Shown here piece by piece: positions 1 to 10,879 of a stretch of DNA of 64,000 bases. This stretch comes from Candidatus Accumulibacter similis (lineage in GTDB: Bacteria > Pseudomonadota > Gammaproteobacteria > Burkholderiales > Rhodocyclaceae). The notes beneath the pieces were generated by a model. That model did no database searches. It saw only the letters and a list, made by a program, of their open reading frames with translations, and was not told where the DNA came from. Both the position numbers and the translations under genes were made by a program. The stretch spans positions 1,980,415 through 2,044,414 of the forward strand of contig CP054595.1 of the NCBI GenBank assembly GCA_013347225.1, read 5' to 3'. Numbering within the stretch: the first letter of the stretch is position 1; each line of letters opens with the position of its first letter.

Positions 1-1
1 C

Positions 2-1123
2 CAGGTACGGAATCAGAAGGCGCTGATCGAGTCGGTTGTCGATGCCGCACCGATGGTCATTGCGCTGCTCGACGCCGACGACCGCGTCGTCCTCGACAAC
101 CACGAGTACAAGAAGCTTCAGGCCGACCTGGGAATGGCAGAGCCGGCACTGCTGCTCATGTCGGCCGTGCGCGCCAGCCTCGAACCCGAGACGGGACGTG
201 GCCGGCGCCCGTCCGGCTACCTCTTTCTCGATCACGAGGTGCGGCTCGATCCTCCCGGTGGTCGCTCCCCGCGCTGGTTCTCGTGCTCGGGCAGCCGCGT
301 CCGCGAGGACGACGCCTCCGCCGATGCCTTCCTCGCTGGTCAGGGGCGCGACTACCTGCTGCTGGTGGCGAAGGAGATCACGAGCCTGCGCACCCAGCAG
401 GAAAAGGTGCGCGTGGCCGCACTGCAGGCCGTGATGGCCGACGAGGATCGCGCGTCGGGTTTGCGCGAGAGCCTCGCGGCGGCGGTCTTCCGCCTCGAGG
501 GGCCGCTCAACATGATGGCTTCGGTGGTCGGCATGCTGGCGCGGCGCCAGGGCGAGACGGACCCGATGTCGGCCGCTCTCGCGGAGGCCATTGCCACTGG
601 TCAGCAGGTGCTCGCGGACCTCCGTTCGATGATCCCCGCCAAGACTCGGGAACCGATTGGCGCGGTCAACCTCAACGAACTGCTGCGCGACGTGCTCGAC
701 CTGTCCACCGGCCGCCTGCTCGCCGCCGGCATCACGGTGATCTGGCAACCGCAGACGACGTTGCCGGCGCTGCTGGGGGCGCCGAACAAGCTGCGCTCGC
801 TCTTCAAGGCGCTGATCGACAACGCCATCGAGGCGATGAACACCCGAGGCTGCCGTGAGCGTGAGCTGACGGTGACCAGCCGGGCGCGTCTGGGTGGCAT
901 TGAAGTGGATATCGCCGACAGTGGACCAGGTATCGACAGCGCCCAGTTGTTGAAAGTCTTCGAGCCCTTCCACACCACCAAACGCGGAGGTGGTCATCTC
1001 GGCACGGGCCTGTCGGCAGCGCAGCAGGTTGCCGCCGAGCATGGCGGCTTCCTCGAGATCAAGCCGACGACGAGCCGCGGCTGCTGTGTGCGCGTGTTGC
1101 TGCCGCTGCACCGACGACCATGA
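2..1123 (+). CDS. nifL: NifL, nitrogen-fixation regulatory flavoprotein (5' partial)
   Basis: This is the C-terminal part of NifL, the anti-activator that binds NifA and silences it when oxygen or fixed nitrogen is high. The frame is open to the window edge, so the redox-sensing N-terminal PAS domain lies outside. What remains is the linker, a histidine-kinase-like helical segment (about 440-640) and a GHKL ATPase domain with an N box (ALIDNAIEAM, about 811-840), G1 (DSGPGI, about 919-936) and G2 (GTGLS, about 1003). The phosphoacceptor region reads RLEGPLN and has no histidine, which agrees with NifL acting by nucleotide-dependent protein contact rather than phosphotransfer. The stop overlaps the nifA start by four bases, as expected for translational coupling of a stoichiometric pair. 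Confidence 0.93.
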   Translation, partial: QVRNQKALIESVVDAAPMVIALLDADDRVVLDNHEYKKLQADLGMAEPALLLMSAVRASLEPETGRGRRPSGYLFLDHEVRLDPPGGRSPRWFSCSGSRVREDDASADAFLAGQGRDYLLLVAKEITSLRTQQEKVRVAALQAVMADEDRASGLRESLAAAVFRLEGPLNMMASVVGMLARRQGETDPMSAALAEAIATGQQVLADLRSMIPAKTREPIGAVNLNELLRDVLDLSTGRLLAAGITVIWQPQTTLPALLGAPNKLRSLFKALIDNAIEAMNTRGCRERELTVTSRARLGGIEVDIADSGPGIDSAQLLKVFEPFHTTKRGGGHLGTGLSAAQQVAAEHGGFLEIKPTTSRGCCVRVLLPLHRRP

Positions 1124-2730
1124 ACGATCGTTCCGCATCGCTGCTGCAATCGCAGTTTGCGGTTCTCGCGCGCGTCGGACAGTTGCTGGCGCGCGCGCTC
1201 GATGCGCCACAGACCCTGCGTGAAGTGCTGCGCACACTGGAGATCAGTGGGCACTTGAGTCGCGGCCTGATCGCCATCGCCCATCCGGAAAGTGGCGACC
1301 TGAGTGTGCACGCGGTGCATGGTCTCGATCACGATGATTTCCAGGCCGTCTGCTACCGGGCGGGCGAGGGTCTGCTGGGTCGCATCGTCGAGAGCGGCAG
1401 GTCGTGCGCGATTGCTCAGGTCGGTGACGATCCGTGTTTCCTCAACCGGCTTGGCCTGTACGAACGAGAGCTGCCGTTCATTGCCGTCCCGATCCGTCTC
1501 GGCGGGACGCTGCAGGGCGTGCTGGCGGTACAGCCCGATGCGCCCGACGACGGTCTGCTCGACGAGCGGGTCCGCTTTGTCGAGTTGCTCGCCGATCTGA
1601 TCGCCCAGAGCGTCCGGCTGTCGCTCGACCTCAGACAGGAGGCTGGCCGTCCGCTCGACGCGGAGCGTGACGCGCAGCGCCGTGCCCTGGGTCATCGTCC
1701 CGGCTTCGCCAACCTCGTTGGCCATTCGCCGGTCATGATGCGCGTCTTCGACCAGGTGCGCATGGTTGCCAAGTGGTCGACGACGGTCCTGATCCGCGGC
1801 GAGACCGGTACAGGCAAGGAACTGATCGCCAACGCCATCCACTACAACTCACCACGGGCACGCGGCCCCTACGTGCGGCTCAACTGTGCCTCCCTGCCCG
1901 AGAACCTGCTGGAGTCGGAACTTTTCGGGCATGAGAAGGGTGCCTTCACCGGCGCCGTGAGTTCGCGCAAGGGGCGCTTCGAGATGGCCGATGGTGGCAC
2001 GCTGTTTCTCGACGAGATCGGCGACGTCTCACCGGCCTTCCAGGCAAAGCTGTTGCGCGTGCTGCAGGAGGGCGAACTCGAGCGGGTCGGCGGCGGTCGC
2101 ACACTGAAGCTCGACGTGCGACTGCTCGCCGCCACGCATCGCGACCTCGAAGCGGCGGTCGATAGCGGTGACTTCCGCGAGGACCTGTACTATCGCCTGA
2201 ACGTGATGCCCATCCTGTTGCCGCCGCTGCGCGAACGGCTCGAGGACGTGCCGCGGATCGCCAGGCACCTGCTCGACCGTCTTGGCGGCCTGCAGCGCCG
2301 GCCGCTGCGTCTCACCGCCGGTGCGCAGCGGCGTCTGGTGCAGCACCACTGGCCAGGCAACGTGCGCGAGCTGGAGAACTGCCTCGAGCGTGCGGCAGTG
2401 ATGTCGGAAAGCGGCGAAATCGACGCCGAGCTGATCCATATCGACAGGGTGCGCGAACGGGGCAGCAAGCGCCAGCCAGGCGTCGCCCCGAGCGCCCTGC
2501 CTGGCTCGTCGGTCGCCGCCACCGCGCCGCCCGGTGCCCGGGCCGCAAGTGCCGCCGTGGGCGCCGGCGACGGCGAGCCGGCGGCCGAACAAGGCGAACG
2601 GCAGCGGGTGATCGCTGCCCTCGAGCGCGCCGGTTGGGTGCAGGCGCGGGCTGCCCGTCTGCTCGGCATGACGCCGCGGCAGATCGCCTACCGGGTGCAG
2701 ATCCTGAACATCCCGATGAAGCGAATCTGA
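1120..2730 (+). CDS. nifA: NifA, sigma-54-dependent activator of nif genes
   Basis: NifA is the enhancer-binding protein that opens sigma-54 promoters of nif operons. The 536-residue product has an N-terminal GAF domain (about 20-170) and a central AAA+ domain with Walker A GETGTGKE (about 228) and the sigma-54 contact loop GAFTGA (about 274). Walker B is LFLDEIGD, and the C-terminal helix-turn-helix is at about 495-536. The linker between the AAA+ and DNA-binding domains (about 445-490) is rich in Ala, Pro and Gly and contains no cysteine. The oxygen-sensing Cys motif of rhizobial NifA is therefore absent and the protein fits the NifL-controlled class. It starts at an ATGA overlap with nifL. 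Two TGT-N10-ACA targets lie downstream in this window. Confidence 0.97.
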   Translation: MNDRSASLLQSQFAVLARVGQLLARALDAPQTLREVLRTLEISGHLSRGLIAIAHPESGDLSVHAVHGLDHDDFQAVCYRAGEGLLGRIVESGRSCAIAQVGDDPCFLNRLGLYERELPFIAVPIRLGGTLQGVLAVQPDAPDDGLLDERVRFVELLADLIAQSVRLSLDLRQEAGRPLDAERDAQRRALGHRPGFANLVGHSPVMMRVFDQVRMVAKWSTTVLIRGETGTGKELIANAIHYNSPRARGPYVRLNCASLPENLLESELFGHEKGAFTGAVSSRKGRFEMADGGTLFLDEIGDVSPAFQAKLLRVLQEGELERVGGGRTLKLDVRLLAATHRDLEAAVDSGDFREDLYYRLNVMPILLPPLRERLEDVPRIARHLLDRLGGLQRRPLRLTAGAQRRLVQHHWPGNVRELENCLERAAVMSESGEIDAELIHIDRVRERGSKRQPGVAPSALPGSSVAATAPPGARAASAAVGAGDGEPAAEQGERQRVIAALERAGWVQARAARLLGMTPRQIAYRVQILNIPMKRI

Positions 2731-2887
2731 TCTCCCGCCGACGCTCCCGGGCCTGCTCCAGACAAGCGGGAACGAGCGCGAGGAGCACGTGCAGCGGTGG
2801 ATCGTCCAGCACCGGGACCGGTTGCGGCGGGTCGCGGGCTGCCGCGGTCGCGCCGAGGGCGCTTGCGTGTGCCGGTCAATCGGTATT

Positions 2888-2903
2888 TGTCGCCTTTGCG
2901 ACA
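2888..2903 (+). promoter_or_regulatory. NifA upstream activator site for the nifB operon
   Basis: The sequence is an exact TGT-N10-ACA match with a partly palindromic interior (TGTCGCC...GCGACA). It lies about 57 bases upstream of the -24 element at 2960 and 112 bases upstream of the nifB start. TGT-N10-ACA is the established NifA enhancer consensus. The role is inferred from consensus and position. Confidence 0.85.
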
Positions 2904-2959
2904 TCACCGACAAAGTAAGAAAACGTCTATTGGTCAATGGCTTGAGCCAATCCAGGGGC

Positions 2960-2975
2960 TGGCACGACAGTTGCT
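2960..2975 (+). promoter_or_regulatory. Sigma-54 (-24/-12) promoter of nifB operon
   Basis: TGGCACgacagTTGCT is a full match to the -24/-12 consensus, with the invariant GG and GC separated by ten bases. It lies 39 bases before the nifB ATG, and a ribosome-binding AGGA sits at 3001-3004. Together with the NifA site at 2888 it marks the start of the nifB-fdxN-nifO-flavodiiron-ferredoxin transcript. Confidence 0.9.
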
Positions 2976-3014
2976 GCATAGCTGCTGCCTCCCGCGTTTA
3001 AGGAATCGCTTGCC

Positions 3015-4547
3015 ATGGACCTGCCTGTGAATGAATCGTCGTCGCGCGTCGCAGCCGGTGGTGGCACCGGCGGTTGCAGCGCCAGACCCGGGCAGATCGG
3101 CGGTCTGACGGACGCCATCCGGGCGAGGATCGAGGATCATCCGTGCTATTCGGAGGATGCCCACCATCATTTCGCGCGCATGCATGTCGCAGTCGCACCC
3201 GCCTGCAACATCCAGTGCCACTACTGCAATCGCAAGTACGATTGTGCGAACGAGTCGCGGCCCGGTGTCGTTTCCGAAGTGCTGACCCCGGACCAGGCGG
3301 TCTGCAAGACCCTGGCGGTAGCAACCAGGATTCCCCAGATGAGCGTGCTGGGCATCGCCGGTCCCGGCGATCCGCTGGCCAATCCGGAGCGAACCTTTGA
3401 AACCTTCCGCCAGTTGGCGCAGAAGGCGCCCGACATCAAGCTCTGCGTTTCCACCAACGGCCTGATGCTGCCCAGGCATGTCGAGGACCTGTGCCGCTAC
3501 CACATCGACCACGTCACGATCACCATCAACTGCGTCGACCCGGATGTCGGTGCCCGGATTCATCCGTGGATCTTCTGGCAGAACCGGCGCGTCCGCGGAC
3601 GACGGGCGGCGGCGATTCTCGTCGAGCAACAGCAACTCGGTCTGGAGATGCTCAGTGCGCGCGGCATCCTGGTGAAGGTGAACTCGGTGCTGATCCCCGG
3701 CGTCAATGATGCGCACCTGCCGGAAGTATCGCGGATCGTCAAGGCCAAGGGGGCCTTCCTGCACAATGTCATGCCGTTGATCGCCCGCCCCGAGCACGGC
3801 ACGTTCTATGGCGTGATGGGCCAGAGGAGTCCGCAGCCGGCCGAACTCCAGGCCGTCCAGGATGCCTGCTCCGGCGACATGAACATGATGCGCCACTGTC
3901 GCCAGTGCCGCGCGGATGCGGTCGGCCTGCTCGGCGAGGATCGTGGCGCCGAGTTCACGCTCGACAGGATCGAGACCATGGACATCGATTACGAGGCAGC
4001 GATGGTCGTCCGCCGTGAGGTGCGCGCGGAGATTGCCGCCAGGCTGGCGGCAAAGCGCGCGAGGGGCCCGACGCCGGCTGTGTCACCGGCTGTGTCACGG
4101 GCGAACCCGCAGGTCGTCCACTTCCATCCCCGCGCAACGAAGCCCGCGGCCCCTGCCGGCCGACCGGTGCTGATGGCTGTGGCGGCGAGAAGTGGCCTCG
4201 TCGCCGGTCATTTCGGCCACGCCCGCGAGTTCCTGATCTACGAGGGCTCGGCTGCCGGCTGCCGCCTGATCGGCCACCGCAGGGTGGAGCCCTACTGCGC
4301 GGGTGCGGAGAGCTGCGGTGAAGCCGAGTCGGTGCTGGCGCGAACGATCGAGCTTCTGGTCGACTGCGAGGTGCTGTTGTGCGCGCGCATCGGCTACGAA
4401 CCCTGGGGGCAGCTCGCAGCGGCCGGCATCCAGCCGAATGGCGAGCATGCCATGCAGGCGGTCGAGGAGGCGGTGATGGCCGTCTGGCAGCAGATGCTTG
4501 CTGCCGGCAAGCTGACCGTCGCCAGAACCGGCGCCAGGCGCGCCTGA
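3015..4547 (+). CDS. nifB: NifB, radical SAM FeMo-cofactor precursor (NifB-co) synthase
   Basis: NifB fuses two [4Fe-4S] units and inserts a carbide to make NifB-co, the precursor of the nitrogenase FeMo-cofactor. The 510-residue protein has the radical-SAM CX3CX2C motif at Cys64, Cys68 and Cys71, preceded by the NifB-typical HPCYSEDAHHHFARMH stretch (about 42-57). The SAM barrel runs to about 340. A linker leads to a C-terminal NifX/NafY-like cofactor-binding domain (about 375-500, starting VLMAVAARSG), the two-domain form common in proteobacteria. The start is supported by AGGA ten bases upstream and by the sigma-54 promoter just before it. The ferredoxin at 4558 follows after ten bases and is the likely electron donor. 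Confidence 0.97.
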   Translation: MDLPVNESSSRVAAGGGTGGCSARPGQIGGLTDAIRARIEDHPCYSEDAHHHFARMHVAVAPACNIQCHYCNRKYDCANESRPGVVSEVLTPDQAVCKTLAVATRIPQMSVLGIAGPGDPLANPERTFETFRQLAQKAPDIKLCVSTNGLMLPRHVEDLCRYHIDHVTITINCVDPDVGARIHPWIFWQNRRVRGRRAAAILVEQQQLGLEMLSARGILVKVNSVLIPGVNDAHLPEVSRIVKAKGAFLHNVMPLIARPEHGTFYGVMGQRSPQPAELQAVQDACSGDMNMMRHCRQCRADAVGLLGEDRGAEFTLDRIETMDIDYEAAMVVRREVRAEIAARLAAKRARGPTPAVSPAVSRANPQVVHFHPRATKPAAPAGRPVLMAVAARSGLVAGHFGHAREFLIYEGSAAGCRLIGHRRVEPYCAGAESCGEAESVLARTIELLVDCEVLLCARIGYEPWGQLAAAGIQPNGEHAMQAVEEAVMAVWQQMLAAGKLTVARTGARRA

Positions 4548-4557
4548 GGAGCAGGGC

Positions 4558-4836
4558 ATGGCCTTCACCATCGTCGCCAGTTGCATCAATTGCTGGGCCT
4601 GCGTGCCGCTTTGCCCAAATCAGGCGATTCAGGCCGAGCAGCCGCATTTCGTCATCAAGGCCGAGCGCTGTACCGAGTGCGTCGGCGACTTTGCCGCAGC
4701 GCAGTGCGCCAGCATCTGTCCGATCGAAGGGGCGATCATCGACGACCTCGGCAAGGCACTGAATCCGCCGGGGTCGCTGACCGGCGTTCTCCCCGAACGC
4801 TGGGCACTGGCGCAGGCCGAGATCGCGGCGCGCTGA
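4558..4836 (+). CDS. fdxN: FdxN-type 2[4Fe-4S] ferredoxin
   Basis: This 92-residue ferredoxin has one standard cluster motif (CINCWACVPLCP, residues 9-20). Its second motif is stretched (CTEC, then an eight-residue insert before CASICP), the spacing seen in nif-linked FdxN/FdxB ferredoxins. It lies directly after nifB, as fdxN does in Azotobacter, where it supports NifB-co synthesis; that role is inferred here from homology and position. A GAGG-like ribosome site (GAGGAG, 4547-4552) precedes the ATG. Confidence 0.9.
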   Translation: MAFTIVASCINCWACVPLCPNQAIQAEQPHFVIKAERCTECVGDFAAAQCASICPIEGAIIDDLGKALNPPGSLTGVLPERWALAQAEIAAR

Positions 4837-4839
4837 GCC

Positions 4840-5308
4840 ATGGCTCGGGTGACTTTCTTCGAGAAGAGCGGTTGCGCCGCCAACGCGCGCCAGAAGGCCC
4901 TGCTGCTCGCCGCCGGTCACGAGCTGGACGTTCGCGATCTGCGCCGCCACTACTGGAGCAATCTCCGCCTGCTCGAGTTCCTCGGCGACCTGCCAGTGGC
5001 GCAGTGGTTCAACCCGGCAGCACCGGCCGTGCGGTCGGGGGTGATCGTGCCGCAGGAGCTGGACGAGGCGACTGCGCTCGTCCTCCTGCGCAACAATCCG
5101 CTGCTGATTCGCAGGCCGCTGCTGCAGGTCGGGGACGAACGCCGGGTCGGTTTCGACGCGGCAGCGATCGACAGCTGGATCGGCCTGCGGCAAGTGCCGC
5201 CGGATGAGCTTGAAGGCTGCCGTTTGCGCCGATTCGCGGAGGACCGCTCTGCCGTGCCAGCGGCCAATGGCGGCAAAGCTGCTTGCTGCCGGGTCGAGCC
5301 AGCGACCG

Positions 5309-5331
<23 letters not shown>
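4840..5331 (+). CDS. nifO: NifO-like, ArsC/Spx-fold nitrogenase-associated protein
   Basis: The 163-residue protein begins with a thioredoxin-fold strand and SGCAANARQKALL, the single-cysteine active-site region of the ArsC/Spx family. It continues with the conserved NPLLIRRPLLQVGDERRVGFD segment of that fold. The order nifB-fdxN-this gene matches nifB-fdxN-nifO of Azotobacter vinelandii, where NifO influences molybdenum and nitrate handling. It is probably not a true arsenate reductase, since only one N-terminal Cys (about residue 12) is placed for catalysis. It starts four bases after the fdxN stop. The last residues overlap the start region of the flavodiiron gene in another frame. Confidence 0.82.
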
Positions 5332-6902
<1,571 letters not shown>

Positions 6903-6941
6903 GCTTTCGTCGCACCCTTCAACACCCATCAGGAGCCTGCC

Positions 6942-7316
6942 ATGCCCAACATCACCTTCTCCAGTCCGCTGCATCGGGACAAGACGGTCTACGCCGTCGC
7001 CGGCAGCCATACCCAGACCATTCTGAAGCTTGCCAGGGACAATCATGTCCCGATCGATTTCTGCTGTGGTGATGGCGAGTGCGGGACCTGCCTCGTCAAG
7101 GTCAGCAGCGTCGACAAGGCCAGCCACAACAAGTACGGCCATATGGGCGGTCCGCTCAACGCCCGCGAGGTCGCAGTCCTCAGGGAACTGGGCAAGATCA
7201 AGCAGTCGCAGATCGAGCAGATGTACGTCGATGACCTGCCGCCGACAGAATGGCGTCTCGCTTGCCAGTACATCGTCCGCGACGAGGACATCCTGGTCGA
7301 ATACCCGAGCCGCTGA
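6942..7316 (+). CDS. FeSII (Shethna protein II)-like [2Fe-2S] protein
   Basis: This 124-residue ferredoxin has the cluster motif CCGDGECGTC and the distal RLACQ. Its opening (ITFSSPL), the long insert between clusters and the DLPPTEWRLACQYIVRDEDILVEY ending (split here: DLPPTEW, then RLACQ, then DEDILVEY) resemble the Azotobacter FeSII protein. FeSII locks NifH and NifDK in an inactive but oxygen-stable complex under oxidative stress. AGGAG at 6931-6935 supports the start. The assignment rests on remembered family features, not on an alignment. It is the last gene of the nifB operon, next to the flavodiiron gene, which points to an oxygen-protection module. Confidence 0.75.
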   Translation: MPNITFSSPLHRDKTVYAVAGSHTQTILKLARDNHVPIDFCCGDGECGTCLVKVSSVDKASHNKYGHMGGPLNAREVAVLRELGKIKQSQIEQMYVDDLPPTEWRLACQYIVRDEDILVEYPSR

Positions 7317-7323
7317 CCCTGTC

Positions 7324-7345
7324 ACCGGTCGGCTGGTCGACCGGT
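7324..7345 (+). terminator. Stem-loop after the nifB operon
   Basis: An exact 8-base inverted repeat (ACCGGTCG and CGACCGGT, six-base loop) lies eight bases after the last ferredoxin stop codon. No T-tract follows, so it may stabilise or end the transcript but is not a classical intrinsic terminator. Confidence 0.4.
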
Positions 7346-7515
7346 CGCGCGCATTGTCGCGAGCAGGCCGGTCCTCGTATGCCGATCGCCGTCGGACGGT
7401 TGCGCCGGCGACTCAGCTGGCTGCGGCACGGCCAGCGGCGCCAGCGCAGCCGCCTTGACGATCACGGAGCACCTGCGCCGGCAGAGACGCCGTTCCCTGC
7501 CGTTCGCTCCAGCGA

Positions 7516-7951
7516 TCAGGGCCGAACCAGCGGTCCGACTGCCGCGTCGTGCGGCGGGTCGGACAGGATCATGCGCTCGGCATCACGATCGAGGCGCACG
7601 CCGAGCAGGAGATGGCGCCTGCCGCGGCGGTGCGCCTTGACGAACAGGCGCACGGCAAAGCCACCCATCAGCCCGGTCATGCAATCCACCTAGTCGGCGG
7701 TGAAGGCGACGCAACGCCGTGAGTCCGACATTCATCGCGACGCGAGAGAACCCGTTCCTCAGCTTCGGCAGCATTGGCCGTCCACCATGCATGGCCAGGA
7801 GCAGTTGCTCGCCGGTGGCGGGGATGGCACGGCCGCCGACGAGCGAGCTCACATCGGCGAGAACGCCCGGCCCGAGGCAGGGGATGATGCCGACGGCGGC
7901 GAGGCCGGATCGCCAGTAGGCCAGGAGAGCGCTTGAGGGGATGGTCCGCAT
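7516..7951 (-). pseudogene. Degraded minus-strand reading frame between nif operons
   Basis: A minus-strand frame starting at 7951 reads with natural-looking composition (SGLAAVGIIPCLGPGVL, MHGGRPMLPKLRNGF, VAMNVGLTA) down to about 7715. Sense then appears to continue in the neighbouring frame (VAFTAD, a TAG at 7690-7692, then CMTGLMGGFAVRLFVKAHRR) to a stop at 7516. One frameshift plus one nonsense codon would explain this. The protein family is not recognised. The flanking stretches 7346-7515 and 7952-8117 show no gene I can support. The whole could also be chance open frames in GC-rich DNA. Confidence 0.3.
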
Positions 7952-8069
7952 GGACCGTTCGCCGCGTCAAGGCAGCCGTTCCAATCAAGCAGCGAGCCGG
8001 ACCAGCGAGCAGGCTGACGACCGTGCGCCGGCTGCAGCGAGCGAATGGGGCGACGGGATCAGCGCGTGA

Positions 8070-9233
<1,164 letters not shown>

Positions 9234-9314
9234 GCCGCCTGGATTGCGCCATACCGTCTCAACCCGCGGCTGCCGCGCACAGATGAGTGCCGGCAGCGCA
9301 AAAGGAGAAGCAGG

Positions 9315-10817
9315 ATGTCTGAGTTGACCCGTGAAGAAACCGAGGCCCTGATTCAGGAGGTACTCGAGGTTTACCCCGACAAGGCCAGGAAGGACCGCGC
9401 GAAGCACCTCGCGGTCAACGACCAGTCGATCGAACAATCGAAGAAATGCATCACGTCCAACCGCAAGTCGCTGCCCGGTGTGATGACCGTGCGCGGCTGT
9501 GCCTACGCCGGTTCCAAGGGGGTGGTCTGGGGTCCGATCAAGGACATGATCCACGTCTCGCACGGTCCCATCGGCTGCGGCCAGTATTCGCGTGCCGGCC
9601 GCCGCAACTATTACGTCGGCACCACCGGCGTCGACACCTTCGGCACCATGAATTTCACCTCCGACTTCCAGGAGAAGGACATCGTCTTCGGTGGCGACAA
9701 GAAGCTGGCCAGGCTGATCAGCGAGATCGAGACGCTGTTTCCCCTGCACAAGGGCATTTCGGTGCAATCCGAGTGCCCGATCGGCCTGATCGGCGACGAT
9801 ATCGAGGCGGTCTCGAAGAAAGCCGCCAAGGAAATCGACAAGCCGATCGTTCCGGTGCGCTGTGAAGGCTTCCGTGGCGTCTCGCAGTCTCTCGGGCACC
9901 ACATCGCCAACGATTCGATCCGCGACTGGGTCCTCGACAAGCGCGATGGCCAGCCGTTCGCAGCCACCCCCTACGATGTTTCCATCATTGGCGACTACAA
10001 CATCGGCGGCGATGCCTGGGCGTCGCGCATCCTGCTCGAGGAGATGGGCCTGCGCGTGGTCTCGCAGTGGGCTGGCGACGGTACGCTGGCGGAGATCGAA
10101 ATGACGCCGAAGGTCAAGCTCAACCTTCTGCACTGCTACCGCTCGATGAATTACATCAGCCGCCACATGGAGGAGAAGTACGGTATTCCCTGGCTGGAAT
10201 ACAACTTCTTCGGTCCGACCAAGATTGCCGAGTCGCTGCGGGCCATTGCCGCCCACTTCGATGATCACATCAAGGAAGGCGCCGAGCGCGTGATCGCCAG
10301 GTACCAGCCGACTATGGAGGCGGTGATCGCCCACTACAAGCCGCGCCTGCAGGGCAAGACGGTGATGCTCTACGTCGGTGGCCTGCGACCACGGCACGTC
10401 ATTGGCGCCTACGAGGACCTGGGCATGCAGGTCATCGGCACCGGCTACGAGTTCGCGCACAACGACGATTATGACCGCACGATCAAGGAAATGGGCAACG
10501 CGACGCTGCTCTACGACGATGCCACCGGCTTCGAACTGGAAGAGTTCATCAAGCGGATGAAGCCCGACCTGGTCGGTTCCGGCATCAAGGAGAAGTACGT
10601 CTTCCAGAAAATGGGCATCCCGCTGCGCCAGATGCACTCGTGGGACTACTCGGGTCCGTACCACGGTTACGACGGCTTCGCCATCTTCGCCCGCGACATG
10701 GACATGGCGATTTCCAACCCGTGCTGGAGCAAGCAGACGCCACCGTGGAAGAAGCAGCCGGAGTCGGGCGATTCGGCCGCACCGAGTGAAGCAGGCGAGT
10801 TGAAGAAGGTCGCCTGA
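9315..10817 (+). CDS. nifD: NifD, nitrogenase MoFe protein alpha chain
   Basis: The 500-residue alpha subunit of dinitrogenase holds the FeMo-cofactor. P-cluster ligands Cys62, Cys88 and Cys154 and FeMo-co ligands Cys274 (LLHCYRS) and His441 (QMHSWDYSG) are present. So is the [16 protein letters not shown] segment holding the conserved Gln and His near the cofactor. This residue set and the length mark the molybdenum enzyme rather than VnfD or AnfD. AAAGGAG (9300-9306) lies upstream of the ATG. The gap from nifH is 81 bases and contains only a short GC stem (9265-9277). Confidence 0.99.
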   Translation: MSELTREETEALIQEVLEVYPDKARKDRAKHLAVNDQSIEQSKKCITSNRKSLPGVMTVRGCAYAGSKGVVWGPIKDMIHVSHGPIGCGQYSRAGRRNYYVGTTGVDTFGTMNFTSDFQEKDIVFGGDKKLARLISEIETLFPLHKGISVQSECPIGLIGDDIEAVSKKAAKEIDKPIVPVRCEGFRGVSQSLGHHIANDSIRDWVLDKRDGQPFAATPYDVSIIGDYNIGGDAWASRILLEEMGLRVVSQWAGDGTLAEIEMTPKVKLNLLHCYRSMNYISRHMEEKYGIPWLEYNFFGPTKIAESLRAIAAHFDDHIKEGAERVIARYQPTMEAVIAHYKPRLQGKTVMLYVGGLRPRHVIGAYEDLGMQVIGTGYEFAHNDDYDRTIKEMGNATLLYDDATGFELEEFIKRMKPDLVGSGIKEKYVFQKMGIPLRQMHSWDYSGPYHGYDGFAIFARDMDMAISNPCWSKQTPPWKKQPESGDSAAPSEAGELKKVA

Positions 10818-10879
10818 AAGAATTTCCCTCAAGTGGTGTCCGCGTCCACAGATGGGTGGCGCGGCCAAAGGAGATGAAG

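Noticed and set aside
9265..9277. Stem CGCGG/CCGCG between nifH and nifD as terminator or attenuator
   Set aside because: Only five base pairs and no T-tract. It might influence mRNA stability, but the support is too weak to list.
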